Positions 9,105 to 16,590 of a stretch of DNA of 36,277 bases are shown piece by piece (the first letter of the stretch is position 1; every line of letters begins with the position of its first letter). The notes beneath the pieces are model-generated. The model did no database searches. It saw nothing but the letters and a program-made list of their open reading frames with translations, and was not told the origin of the DNA. The stretch covers positions 1-36,277 of the forward strand of contig DDXR01000011.1 of the NCBI GenBank assembly GCA_002347565.1, written 5' to 3'. Made by a program: the position numbers and the translations under genes. Source of the DNA: a bacterium UBP2_UBA2255 (GTDB lineage: Bacteria; Edwardsbacteria; AC1; EtOH8).

Positions 9105-9722
9105 TCATAGGCCGGCGGCGGCGAACCTGATGGAGAAACGGCAATGGTCATCCCCGTTTAACAGCGAGGCTTCGACCACGACATCGACCGGGCGGCCGAA
9201 GATGCCCTGGTAGATGCCCCGGTACCACCCGGCGCTGCAGCAGCAGTACTCCAGGGGCATGCGCTTGCGGGCGGCCCGGATCAGCGGGCAGTAGCAGGCC
9301 GCCAGCTGCCGCTGGTAGGCATCCGTGGCTTTTGCGTAGGCCGCGGGGTCGCGGGGCCGACGCACCTCGATGATGGCGCCGTTTTCCAGGAACGGCTGGC
9401 CGAAGCGGTCCGGGTTGTCGCGCATGGAGCGCAGCACGGTCTCGATGTCGCCGCTGGCCTGGTACAGTGCGCGCAGCGCCAGGATGTCGCCGTCCCCGAA
9501 CTCCTCGGTGAAGACGCATGACCTCTGCCGCATGATCTCCCGCCGCGCCGCGGGATCGGGCACCTGCAGGGCCAGTCGACCCTGGGCCTCTTCGGACCAG
9601 CGTGCCAGGACCTCAAGGTCGCTGGTCAGCGACTGCCAGCCGGCGGTCACCGCGCGGCCGTCGCCGCCGTGGTCGTCGATGATCCGGCGCCATTTCGCCG
9701 CTTTGTCGGAAAGCCAGCCCAT
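9105..9722 (-). CDS. Cysteine-rich hydrolase-like/DUF6144-like protein, function unknown
   Basis: A 205-residue soluble protein without signal peptide. Its C-terminal half carries a striking cysteine pattern: AACYCPLIRAA, then YCCCSAGWYRGIYQGIFGRP, then VVVEASLLNGDDHCRFSIR. This layout (Cys-x-Cys-Pro, a Cys-Ser-Ala-Gly-Trp block, then a beta strand ending in a Cys-containing FxI motif) resembles DUF6144 and the V4R-like or ATC-hydrolase-like small-molecule-binding domains. The match is from memory and not certain. Cysteines could bind metal or a ligand. The N-terminal helix region (about 1-60) is charged. ATG 9722 follows a clear AGGAGC ribosome site. It sits between the SulP-EIIA transporter and livG in the same direction. 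Confidence 0.65.
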   Translation of the reverse strand: MGWLSDKAAKWRRIIDDHGGDGRAVTAGWQSLTSDLEVLARWSEEAQGRLALQVPDPAARREIMRQRSCVFTEEFGDGDILALRALYQASGDIETVLRSMRDNPDRFGQPFLENGAIIEVRRPRDPAAYAKATDAYQRQLAACYCPLIRAARKRMPLEYCCCSAGWYRGIYQGIFGRPVDVVVEASLLNGDDHCRFSIRFAAAGL

Positions 9723-9767
9723 GGCGTGCTCCTGAATGAGTTGCGGGACGCCTTCATTTTACCCGGG

Positions 9768-9794
9768 CCTCCCCGTCCCCCCCGGAAGGGGAGG
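9768..9794 (-). terminator. Inverted repeat after the SulP gene, possible terminator
   Basis: CCTCCCC at 9768-9774 pairs with GGGGAGG at 9788-9794 across a short C-rich loop, about 25 bases past the SulP stop. No T-run follows on the minus strand, so Rho-independent termination is uncertain. It may instead be a copy of a GC-rich dispersed repeat. Confidence 0.35.
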
Positions 9795-9819
9795 GATGAC
9801 GGAAGGCGGCGGCCGGGGC

Positions 9820-11934
9820 TCACGCCCCGCTGAAGATGACGACCACCTCGGCCGGGGTGCGTGCCGCCAGCAGCAGCCGCCGCACCTCCTCGCGGCCCAC
9901 GGCCTGGGCGATCAGCTTCAGCACCTTGAGGTAGCCCTCGACATTGTCCCCGGCCGAGATCATCAGCACCAGGTCGACCGGCCGGCCGTCGATCGTGCCG
10001 TAGTCGCCCAGCGGCTTCTTCGGCCGGACGAAGATCACCACCACCTCGTCGGTGGCCGACCCGGAGCGCGAGTGGGGGATGCCCACGCCGTGGCCCAGGC
10101 TGGTGGGCGAGTCCTGCTCCCGCAGCCAGAGGTTCTCCAGGAACGCCGTCTTGTCGAACACATAGCCCCCGTCCTCGGCCAGCGCCGCGGCGGTCTGGAA
10201 CAGCGCCGCCTTGTCCGGGACGTCGGCATCCAGCAGGATCAGGTCCTCCTTCAGGTAGTCGGCCAGGCTGGGCTGCCGCGACTGCGCCCGGGCGATGGCG
10301 TAGTCCACCGCCTTCTCCAGCGTATCGGGGAAGTTGTCGGCGCCCACCTTCTGAATGATGCCCAGCGCGTGCATGGTCTTGCGAACCTCGGGCCGCATGC
10401 CGCACAGCAGCACGGCCTTGCGCTTCGCCCTCATCCGCTGGACGATGGTCTCGATGGCCTGGGCGCCGCTCTGGTCGATGATCGACACGCCCTTCATGTC
10501 CAGGATCAGGACGTCGGGCGCGGCGTTGGTGATCTCGCGCGAGAAGCTCTTGACCGCGCCGAAGAACAGCGGGCCCTCGATGCCGAACACCGAGACCCGG
10601 TGGCGCTGCATCGCCCGCCTGGTCTGCTCCGGGATGGACGACAGGTCGCGCTCCATGGCCGGCATCACGCCCAGTTTGCTGATGCGGTTGATGAACAGGA
10701 AGGTCGCCATCAGCATCCCGATCAGCACCGCCGAGATCAGGTCGGCGAACACCGTCACCGCCATGGTGGTCAGGAACACCAGCGCGTCGGGGAAGGGCGT
10801 GCGCGGCAGCAGGCGGATCGGCTCCCATTCGAACATCCCGACGGCGGCCATCAGCAGCACGCCGGCCAGCGCCGCTAACGGGATGTGGGCGGCCAGCGGC
10901 GACAGAAACAGCACCACCAGCGCCAGCGCCAGCCCGCAGATCGCGCCCGACAGTTTGGTGGCGCCGCCCGAGCGGATGTTGATCATGGTGCGGACGATGG
11001 CGCCCGTCCCCGCGATGCCTCCGAACAGCGAGGCGACGGCGTTCCCCGCGCCCTGCCCCACCAGCTCGCGGTTGCTGTTGTGCTCGTTGTTGCTGACGGT
11101 GTCCACCACCACGCTGGCCAGCAGGCTCTCCAGGCAGCCCAGGATGGCGATGGTGAACCCCGCCGGGATCGCCCGCCGCCAGCCGTCCCAGGAGGTGATG
11201 GGCATGGCCGGCAGCTGGAACGAGCTGGGGATGGCGCCCACGGTCCTGACCGCGTCCGTCTTGATGAAGGCGAGCGACGCGTGGTCGAAGCCGCGCAGGA
11301 ACAGCGGCGACTTGTCCCACAGCAGGTAGGTGACGACGCTGCCGGCCAGCAGGCCGATGAACAGCCGGGGCAGCGACCTGTTCGCCGCCTGCGTCAGCAG
11401 GATGAAGCCGACGGTGATGGCGGCCACCAGCGGCGCGGCGTAGACGGTCGCCAGCTGCTGCGTGAAGATCAGGATGGCGATGCCGTTGGTGAAGCCCGAG
11501 ATCACCGGCTGCGGCACGAAGCTGATGAACCGGCCCAGCTTGAACAGGCCGAAGACGACCTGGATCAGCCCGGCGATCAGGCAGGCCGCCAGCAGGGCGT
11601 TGACGTCGCGGGTCTGGAGGTAGACCTCGGTCAGGATCACGGTCATGCCGCCGGTGGGGCCGGTGATCTGCTGGGGCGTGCCGCCGAACAGCGAGGCCAC
11701 GACGCCGGTGAACACCGCGCCGTAGAGGCCGGCCACCGCGCCCTTGGGGTCGCCGCCGGTGGCCAGGATGCCGAAGCCCAGCGCCAGCGGCAGGGCCACG
11801 ATGGCGCTGGTCAGCCCGCCGGCCAGGTCGCCCTTGAGCTTGGTGAAGTCGAATTTCAGATAATCGGGGAAGTCGAATTCCCGGAAATACTCGGCCGGAT
11901 TGAATTTCTTGGCGATGGCGGTGATCTGCATCAT
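9820..11934 (-). CDS. SulP-family anion transporter fused to STAS and PTS EIIA domains
   Basis: A 704-residue three-part protein. Residues about 25-435 are a SulP/SLC26 membrane domain with GGLTSAIVALPLALGFGI and GPTGGMTVIL near the N-terminus and around 10-12 helices. Residues about 440-555 are a STAS domain (VLILDMKGVSIIDQSGAQAI). Residues 556-704 are a fructose/nitrogen-type EIIA domain, including LGHGVGIPHSR with a candidate phospho-His at 621. SulP proteins move sulfate, bicarbonate or other anions across the inner membrane; STAS is regulatory. A phosphorylatable EIIA tail suggests control by a phosphotransfer chain, as inference. No EI or HPr gene is in view. The start overlaps the DUF559 stop by four bases (ATGA). 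BicA-like bicarbonate uptake is one option; the substrate is not decided by sequence. Confidence 0.93.
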   Translation of the reverse strand: MMQITAIAKKFNPAEYFREFDFPDYLKFDFTKLKGDLAGGLTSAIVALPLALGFGILATGGDPKGAVAGLYGAVFTGVVASLFGGTPQQITGPTGGMTVILTEVYLQTRDVNALLAACLIAGLIQVVFGLFKLGRFISFVPQPVISGFTNGIAILIFTQQLATVYAAPLVAAITVGFILLTQAANRSLPRLFIGLLAGSVVTYLLWDKSPLFLRGFDHASLAFIKTDAVRTVGAIPSSFQLPAMPITSWDGWRRAIPAGFTIAILGCLESLLASVVVDTVSNNEHNSNRELVGQGAGNAVASLFGGIAGTGAIVRTMINIRSGGATKLSGAICGLALALVVLFLSPLAAHIPLAALAGVLLMAAVGMFEWEPIRLLPRTPFPDALVFLTTMAVTVFADLISAVLIGMLMATFLFINRISKLGVMPAMERDLSSIPEQTRRAMQRHRVSVFGIEGPLFFGAVKSFSREITNAAPDVLILDMKGVSIIDQSGAQAIETIVQRMRAKRKAVLLCGMRPEVRKTMHALGIIQKVGADNFPDTLEKAVDYAIARAQSRQPSLADYLKEDLILLDADVPDKAALFQTAAALAEDGGYVFDKTAFLENLWLREQDSPTSLGHGVGIPHSRSGSATDEVVVIFVRPKKPLGDYGTIDGRPVDLVLMISAGDNVEGYLKVLKLIAQAVGREEVRRLLLAARTPAEVVVIFSGA

Positions 11935-12326
11935 GGGGAGGGCGTCGTTCTTCTCATGTTCATCACTTGGTTGACCACGTTTTCCATGTCGTTGACCACA
12001 TCTTCATTGGCAAATCGGATGACCATCAATCCATTTTTCTCCAACGCGCGCTCCCGCAACCGATCATGCTCTTGCCGGGATTCATGGATCCCGCCATCGA
12101 TCTCAACGACCAACCGATGATCCGCGCAATAGAAATCGGCGATAAAGCCGTCGATCACCTGTTGCCGGTGAAAATGCATTCCCGGGATCTTATTCGCACG
12201 AACGGCATTCCAGAAACAACGTTCCGCCAACGTCATGTTGCGGCGCATCTTCTTCGCCAGCGCCAGTTTTGCCGGGCTGATCCGTTGGCAGCGGGTCACG
12301 CTGCTGTTTGTGAATGGTTGTTTCAA
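11931..12326 (-). CDS. DUF559-domain protein, endonuclease-like
   Basis: A protein of up to 131 residues matching DUF559, a small domain related to the very-short-patch-repair endonuclease fold. Visible motifs are MRRNMTLAERCFWNAVR, FHRQQVIDGFIADFYC and LVVEIDGGIH, ending in the VIRFANEDV segment. Asp and Glu residues in DFYC and VEID are the usual candidates for metal binding; the activity of the family is little studied. The longest frame starts at TTG 12326; GTG 12299 gives the family's common ISPAKLALAK start region and is equally plausible; neither has a clear ribosome site. The stop overlaps the SulP start by four bases, so translation may be coupled. Such genes are often scattered singly in candidate-phylum genomes. 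Confidence 0.88.
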   Translation of the reverse strand: MKQPFTNSSVTRCQRISPAKLALAKKMRRNMTLAERCFWNAVRANKIPGMHFHRQQVIDGFIADFYCADHRLVVEIDGGIHESRQEHDRLRERALEKNGLMVIRFANEDVVNDMENVVNQVMNMRRTTPSP

Positions 12327-12371
12327 GGGTGTGGGTTTCTGTATCCTCTCCTGCGACCTCTCTCCTCCCTG

Positions 12372-12419
12372 CTCCCATGGAACGGGAGAGGAGCTTTATT
12401 CCCCCCTCCCAGGGGAGGG
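12372..12419. repeat. Word-like intergenic repeat with two GC-rich hairpins
   Basis: The gap between the barrel gene and the DUF559 gene holds CTCCC/GGGAG (12372-12376 with 12384-12388) and CCCTCCC/GGGAGGG (12404-12410 with 12413-12419), set among repeated words such as GGGAGAGG and AGGGAGAGGTCAT. The second hairpin could end the transcript of the barrel gene, but there is no T-run. The spelling resembles dispersed repeats seen in many environmental genomes. Confidence 0.5.
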
Positions 12420-12440
12420 ACAAGGGAGAGGTCATCGTAA

Positions 12441-13331
12441 TTAGAAATTGATCACGAAGTCGGCGTACGGAATGCCGGGCGCGATAGCGCCCTCGCCGAT
12501 GACGTTGATCAGCGCCAGATCGCAGCACATCCCCTCCCCGAAGAAACGGATGCCGGCCGAGACCACCGGCTGATCGACGCCCGGGAACAGCCAGTTCTCT
12601 GTGACGAACGCCGTCCGCCGCGACAGGCGATACTCGCCGCCCAGCATCACCATCGGCTGGTCGGCCATCTCGCCGCCGGCGTAGCCGTAGCCCAGCCCGG
12701 CGGTAAAGCTGTTGTCGTCCGTGCCGTAGGTGCCCACGCCGTAGACGATGCCGGCCGACGTCGAGCGCCGGCCCGCGTCATCGTCGTCGAACCAGGGGAA
12801 GCTGACCATCAACGCGCCGGCGGCCAGGTGCAGCGCCGGCGACGGCGAGAACCCGGCCTTGGGAGTGAGGTAGTAGATCTGCCGGCCAAATCCCAGACCC
12901 GGAAACAGAGACATGCCCCCGCCCAGCGTGACGTTGTCGGTGATGCCGTAGGTCAGCGCCGGGAAGAACACGTAGTAGTCGGAGAAGTAGCCCTTACCCT
13001 GCTTCAGCATCCGGCCGGTGGGGCCGAAAAACAGCCGGGTGGCGTTGGGGTTGGGGAACCAGTACTTGCCGTCGCGGATCGCGGCAACCGGGATGGTGCG
13101 GACCTCCTCGATCTTGTCGATGGCCACCGTCATCTCGCCGAAGTCGGTGCGGAAGGCGACCGCGGCCGAGTCGACCCGGATGATCCGCCCCCGGCTGGTG
13201 GTGCCGTCCTGGAACTTGATGATCTGGGCGTGCGCCGAATCGGGGACCACCAGCTGCGGCCGGATGTCGGCGGCCAGCGCGCCGGACACAAAGAATAGCA
13301 GAATGGAAGTGCCGATGGTTGATTTATGCAT
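12441..13331 (-). CDS. Probable outer-membrane beta-barrel protein, unknown function
   Basis: A 296-residue protein with a signal peptide (STIGTSILLFFVSGALA) starting at ATG 13331, which has a GGAG ribosome site at good distance; ATG 13337 is two codons further out and too close to it. Residues about 35-75 read as a small beta domain (IIKFQDGTTSRGRIIRV ... VAFRTDFGEMTVAI). Then comes NPNATRLFFGPTGRML, followed by alternating Gly/aromatic strands (YYVFFPALTYGITDNVTLGG) up to a terminal VINF, the pattern of an outer-membrane barrel ending in an aromatic residue. Proteins with the NPNATRL segment are common in FCB-like and candidate-phylum genomes and uncharacterised. Downstream lies a hairpin-bearing repeat. 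Confidence 0.75.
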   Translation of the reverse strand: MHKSTIGTSILLFFVSGALAADIRPQLVVPDSAHAQIIKFQDGTTSRGRIIRVDSAAVAFRTDFGEMTVAIDKIEEVRTIPVAAIRDGKYWFPNPNATRLFFGPTGRMLKQGKGYFSDYYVFFPALTYGITDNVTLGGGMSLFPGLGFGRQIYYLTPKAGFSPSPALHLAAGALMVSFPWFDDDDAGRRSTSAGIVYGVGTYGTDDNSFTAGLGYGYAGGEMADQPMVMLGGEYRLSRRTAFVTENWLFPGVDQPVVSAGIRFFGEGMCCDLALINVIGEGAIAPGIPYADFVINF

Positions 13332-13389
13332 GGCCATCTCCAGTATGCTGATCCGTTGGGGGATTATTCATGTTCCGATTTCCATCTTG

Positions 13390-13565
13390 GATTTCGAGCC
13401 TCATCACTCCTCCAGCTCCATCTTCCGGGTCATTCATGTATTCCTGGTTTCTTATAAAGAAGAGTCCCTGTCTCCTCCATCTCCCCCTTCCGCGTTTTTC
13501 ATGGATTCCTGGCTTCCTTATAAAGATGCCCCCGCTTCATCCATCTCCATCTTCCGCCTCTTGGA
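13390..13565. repeat. Degenerate tandem repeat overlapping the 3' end of livM
   Basis: A unit of about 65 bases is repeated imperfectly. TTCATGTATTCCTGG...TTATAAAGA at 13433-13460 returns as TTCATGGATTCCTGG...TTATAAAGA at 13498-13526. Each is followed or preceded by CTCCATCT-CTTCCG words, with a further partial copy around 13415-13437. The last unit encodes the charged tail of LivM (KMEMDEAGASL) and its stop. The rest of the gap 13332-13517 has no gene. Confidence 0.65.
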
Positions 13566-14651
13566 GGGCCACAGCCCCTGCGGCCGGAAGATCATCATGG
13601 CGATCATCGCCGTGCCGAACACCAGCATCCGGTAGTGCTGGAGGCCGCGGAAGGCCTCGGGCAGCACGATCAGCGCCAGCGCGCCCAAAATGACGCCCGG
13701 CACCGACGCCATCCCCCCCAGCACCACCATGCACAGCACCATCACCGACTCCCAGAAGGTGAAGCTCTCGGGCGAGACGAAGGTCATCTTGGCCGCGAAC
13801 ACCACTCCCATCATTCCGGCGATGGCCGCCGACAGGCAGAACGCCAGGATTTTCAGCCGGGTGGTGTCGATGCCGCAGGCCCGGGCCGCGGTCTCGTCCT
13901 CGCGCATGGCCACCAGCGCCCGTCCCAGGCGGGAGCGGTTGAGCCGGGAGGTGAACCACGCCGCCAGCGTGATGACCGCCAGCACCAGGTAGTAGAGGTG
14001 GGCCGGCGTTCCCAGGTTCAGCCCGCCCAGCGCGGGCCGCCCGACGTGCATGATGCCGTTGGGCCCGCCGGTCAGCCCGTCCCAGTTGTTGAGCACGATG
14101 CGGGTGATCTCGCCGAATCCCAGGGTGACGATGGCCAGGTAGTCGCCCCGCAGCCGCAGGGTGGGCAGACCCAGCAGCAGGCCGGCCAGCAGGGCCAGGG
14201 CCGCACCGACGGGCAGCGCCCAGAAGAAGTTCAAATGGAAGTGCGTCGAGAGGATCGCGTAGCTGTAGGCGCCCACGGCGTAGAACGCGATGTACCCCAG
14301 CACCAGCAGCCCGGCCAGGCCGACGATCAGGTTCAGCCCCAGCGCCAGCACCACGTAGATGCCGGCGGTGACCACGACGTCGAGGAAGTACTTGTTGAGC
14401 GCGAACGGCAGCGCCAGGGAGAACAGGACGAGCGCGATCAGCAGACCGGTCTTGGTCCGTCCGGAGAAGCCCGCCAATCGCGGCATGGCGGACAGCGCGA
14501 TCTTTGGCTTCCACAACTTGAATGCGAACAGCAGGGCCGAACAGGCCGCTGCCGCAACCAGGACGATCAGCGCGCCGCGCAGCCTCGTGAACGGCCAGAC
14601 CAGGACGGCGATCCACAGAGGCCAGATCAGGTATTTGAGGTCTCTTGACAT
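13518..14651 (-). CDS. livM: Branched-chain amino acid ABC transporter permease LivM
   Basis: A 377-residue inner-membrane permease with about ten hydrophobic helices. The LivM signature region GLAGLLVLGYIAFYAVGAYSY is followed by GLPTLRLRGDYLAIVTLGFGEI and a C-terminal GGMASVPGVILGALAL. It pairs with LivH to form the channel for branched-chain amino acids. I start at ATG 14651 (MSRDLKYL), because the 14 extra residues gained from ATG 14693 are simply the translation of an intergenic GTGAATCGTGAACC-type repeat. Ribosome sites are poor for both. The C-terminal tail after the last helix is Lys/Glu-rich and overlaps a tandem repeat. It lies 113 bases downstream of livH in the same operon direction. 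Confidence 0.93.
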   Translation of the reverse strand: MSRDLKYLIWPLWIAVLVWPFTRLRGALIVLVAAAACSALLFAFKLWKPKIALSAMPRLAGFSGRTKTGLLIALVLFSLALPFALNKYFLDVVVTAGIYVVLALGLNLIVGLAGLLVLGYIAFYAVGAYSYAILSTHFHLNFFWALPVGAALALLAGLLLGLPTLRLRGDYLAIVTLGFGEITRIVLNNWDGLTGGPNGIMHVGRPALGGLNLGTPAHLYYLVLAVITLAAWFTSRLNRSRLGRALVAMREDETAARACGIDTTRLKILAFCLSAAIAGMMGVVFAAKMTFVSPESFTFWESVMVLCMVVLGGMASVPGVILGALALIVLPEAFRGLQHYRMLVFGTAMIAMMIFRPQGLWPSKRRKMEMDEAGASL

Positions 14652-14750
14652 CTCGCTGGTGAATCGTGAACCGTGAATCGTACATTCATTCATAGCCCGG
14701 ATGATTGGCTGACACGCTACATTTCACGTTTCACGGTTTGCGTTTTTACG
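14652..14750. repeat. GTGAATCGTGAACC-type word repeats between livH and livM
   Basis: Between livM and livH the plus strand reads GTGAATCGTGAACCGTGAAT near 14659 and, after a short unrelated stretch, TTTCACGTTTCACGG near 14722. These words are partly inverted to each other and recur at 15682-15712 (GTGAACCGTGAAACGTGAAT). No promoter or terminator was recognised inside. The stretch is much more AT-rich than the genes on both sides. Confidence 0.55.
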
Positions 14751-14763
14751 AATGAGGTCGGTT

Positions 14764-15675
14764 CTAGACCTTATCGCGCTTATTCCCCAGGATCCCCTGC
14801 GGCCGCACCAGCAGCACCACGATCAGGATCACGAAGGCGTAGACGTCCTTGTACTGCGACGACAGGTAGCCGGCGCCGAAGCTCTCGGCCAGCCCCAGCA
14901 GCAGGCCGCCCAGCATCGCGCCGGGGATCGAGCCGATGCCGCCGGCCACCGCCGCAATGAAGGCCTTGAGGCCGGCCACGTAGCCGATGTGGAAGTTGAC
15001 CACGCCGTAGTACAGGGCCACCAGCACTCCCGCCGCCGCGCCCAGCGCCGAGCCGATGACGAAGGTCAGACGGATGATGCCGTCGACGTTGACACCGCAC
15101 AGCCTGGCCATCCGCTGGTCCTGGGCCGTGGCCCGCATCGCCCGCCCCAGTTTGGTCCTGTTGATGAACAGCGTCAGCCCGGTCATCAACGCCAGCGCCG
15201 TGCCGATGATCAGCAGCTGTGTGTAGGAGACGGTGCAGGACGCCAGCGACAGCCCGCAGGCGTTGAAATCGGACGAGAACAGCAGCTCGCGGCGGAACAC
15301 CTGGTCGCGCGCGCCCTGGGTCAGCATCACGAAGTTCTGCAGGAAGATCGACACCCCCAGCGCCGAGATCAGCGGCGACAGCCGGGGCGCGGCCCGCAGC
15401 GGGCGGTAGGCCACCGTCTCGATGGTGCCGCCCCAGGCCGCGGCCCATACCATGGCGAACACGATCACCAGCAGCGGCGCCAGAGTCCAGCCGGTGACGC
15501 CCCACTGCGTCAGCAGGCCCAGCGCGATGATCCCCAGGTAGGCCCCCAGCATGTAGACCTCGCCGTGGGCGAAGTTGATGAACTCCAGGATGCCGTAGAC
15601 CATGGTGTAGCCCAGCGCAATCAGGGCGTAGATCGCGCCCACCGTCAGGCCGTTGATCAGCTGCTGCAGGAACAT
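14764..15675 (-). CDS. livH: Branched-chain amino acid ABC transporter permease LivH
   Basis: A 303-residue inner-membrane permease of normal LivH length. The N-terminal LINGLTVGAIYALIALGYTM and LEFINFAHGEVYMLGAY blocks are diagnostic, as is the C-terminal GGIGSIPGAMLGGLLLGL. About eight to nine hydrophobic helices are visible. A periplasm-facing insert with two cysteines (DFNACGLSLASCTVSY, residues about 140-155) may form a disulfide. With LivM it forms the transmembrane path of the Liv importer. The matching ATPases are 5 kb downstream and the likely binding protein 12 kb upstream, so the cluster is broken up. Confidence 0.93.
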   Translation of the reverse strand: MFLQQLINGLTVGAIYALIALGYTMVYGILEFINFAHGEVYMLGAYLGIIALGLLTQWGVTGWTLAPLLVIVFAMVWAAAWGGTIETVAYRPLRAAPRLSPLISALGVSIFLQNFVMLTQGARDQVFRRELLFSSDFNACGLSLASCTVSYTQLLIIGTALALMTGLTLFINRTKLGRAMRATAQDQRMARLCGVNVDGIIRLTFVIGSALGAAAGVLVALYYGVVNFHIGYVAGLKAFIAAVAGGIGSIPGAMLGGLLLGLAESFGAGYLSSQYKDVYAFVILIVVLLVRPQGILGNKRDKV

Positions 15676-15715
15676 TCCGGTACGTGAACCGTGAAACGTG
15701 AATGGTGAAGACGAA

Positions 15716-16519
15716 TCAGTTTTTCAACGCCCTGAGCGAGAACATCAGCGGCACCATTCCGGCCTTGTCGGTGAGGTGCCAGTAGCCGTCCTGGCCCTTT
15801 TCCATGCCGCGGAACCGGCGGTAGGCCATGAAAGGGTACTCCTTGAGCGACTGCACGGCCAGCCCGTGGCGGGCCAGCGCGCTGACCAGGTCCCCCAGCG
15901 GGTGCACCCAGCCGTGGTCCTCGGCCGGCACGGCGCTTCCGTTATCCCCGTCCTGGCTCAGCGCCAGCAGGGCCATGGGGTCGTCCTGGTAGAAGTACGA
16001 GCGTGAGATCACCGCCAGGTCGCCGCGGTACATCAGCGCCGCCGGATGCTCGTCCACGATCAGCAGGGTGCCGCCGGGCTTGAGGAACCGCGCCACGGTG
16101 CGCGCCCAGGGGTCGATGCCCGGCACCCAGTACAGCACGCCGTAGGCGGCCAGCGCCAGATCGAAGCGGTCGTCCAGTTTCCCTTCCAGCTCGTAGGTGT
16201 TGGCGTGGACGAACCGGCAGTCCATCTTCATCTCGTCGTTGAGGGCCCGCGCCACCGCCACCGCCCGCTGGGAGAAGTCGACCCCGGTGACGTGCGCCCC
16301 CAGCCGGGCCCAGTTCAGCGAGTCGATGCCGTAGCCGCACTGCAGGTGCAGCAGGGACCGTCCCGAAACGTCTCCCAGCTCCTCGCGCTCCACCGGCAGC
16401 AGCGACGTCTGGCCCGCCTTGAAGCCCTCCAGCGTGAACATCCCCGGCCGGTGGTGCAGGACGGACCAGCCGTCCCAGTACTGCTCGTCCTTCGCCAGGA
16501 TCTCGTTGATGTCCTTCAT
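15716..16519 (-). CDS. Class I SAM-dependent methyltransferase
   Basis: A 267-residue soluble protein. The Rossmann-type SAM-binding motif appears as LLHLQCGYGIDSLNWARLG followed by VTGVDFSQ (acidic residue binding the ribose). Later FDLALAAYGVLYWVPGI and FLKPGGTLLIVDEHP are motifs II-III. The family transfers methyl groups from SAM to a small molecule or protein; the substrate is unknown. The start ATG 16519 (MKDINEILAKDEQYW) has a GGAGGG ribosome site; the frame stays open far upstream only as a shadow of pepF. The normally GxGxG loop reads CGYGID, which is within family variation. It lies 71 bases after pepF and 40 bases before livH. Confidence 0.85.
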   Translation of the reverse strand: MKDINEILAKDEQYWDGWSVLHHRPGMFTLEGFKAGQTSLLPVEREELGDVSGRSLLHLQCGYGIDSLNWARLGAHVTGVDFSQRAVAVARALNDEMKMDCRFVHANTYELEGKLDDRFDLALAAYGVLYWVPGIDPWARTVARFLKPGGTLLIVDEHPAALMYRGDLAVISRSYFYQDDPMALLALSQDGDNGSAVPAEDHGWVHPLGDLVSALARHGLAVQSLKEYPFMAYRRFRGMEKGQDGYWHLTDKAGMVPLMFSLRALKN

Positions 16520-16590
16520 GCGCCCGGTCCCTCCGTCGTGATGTGTGGTCACCGCACCGATGCCGGATCGACCCCCGGCCCGTCGATCAT

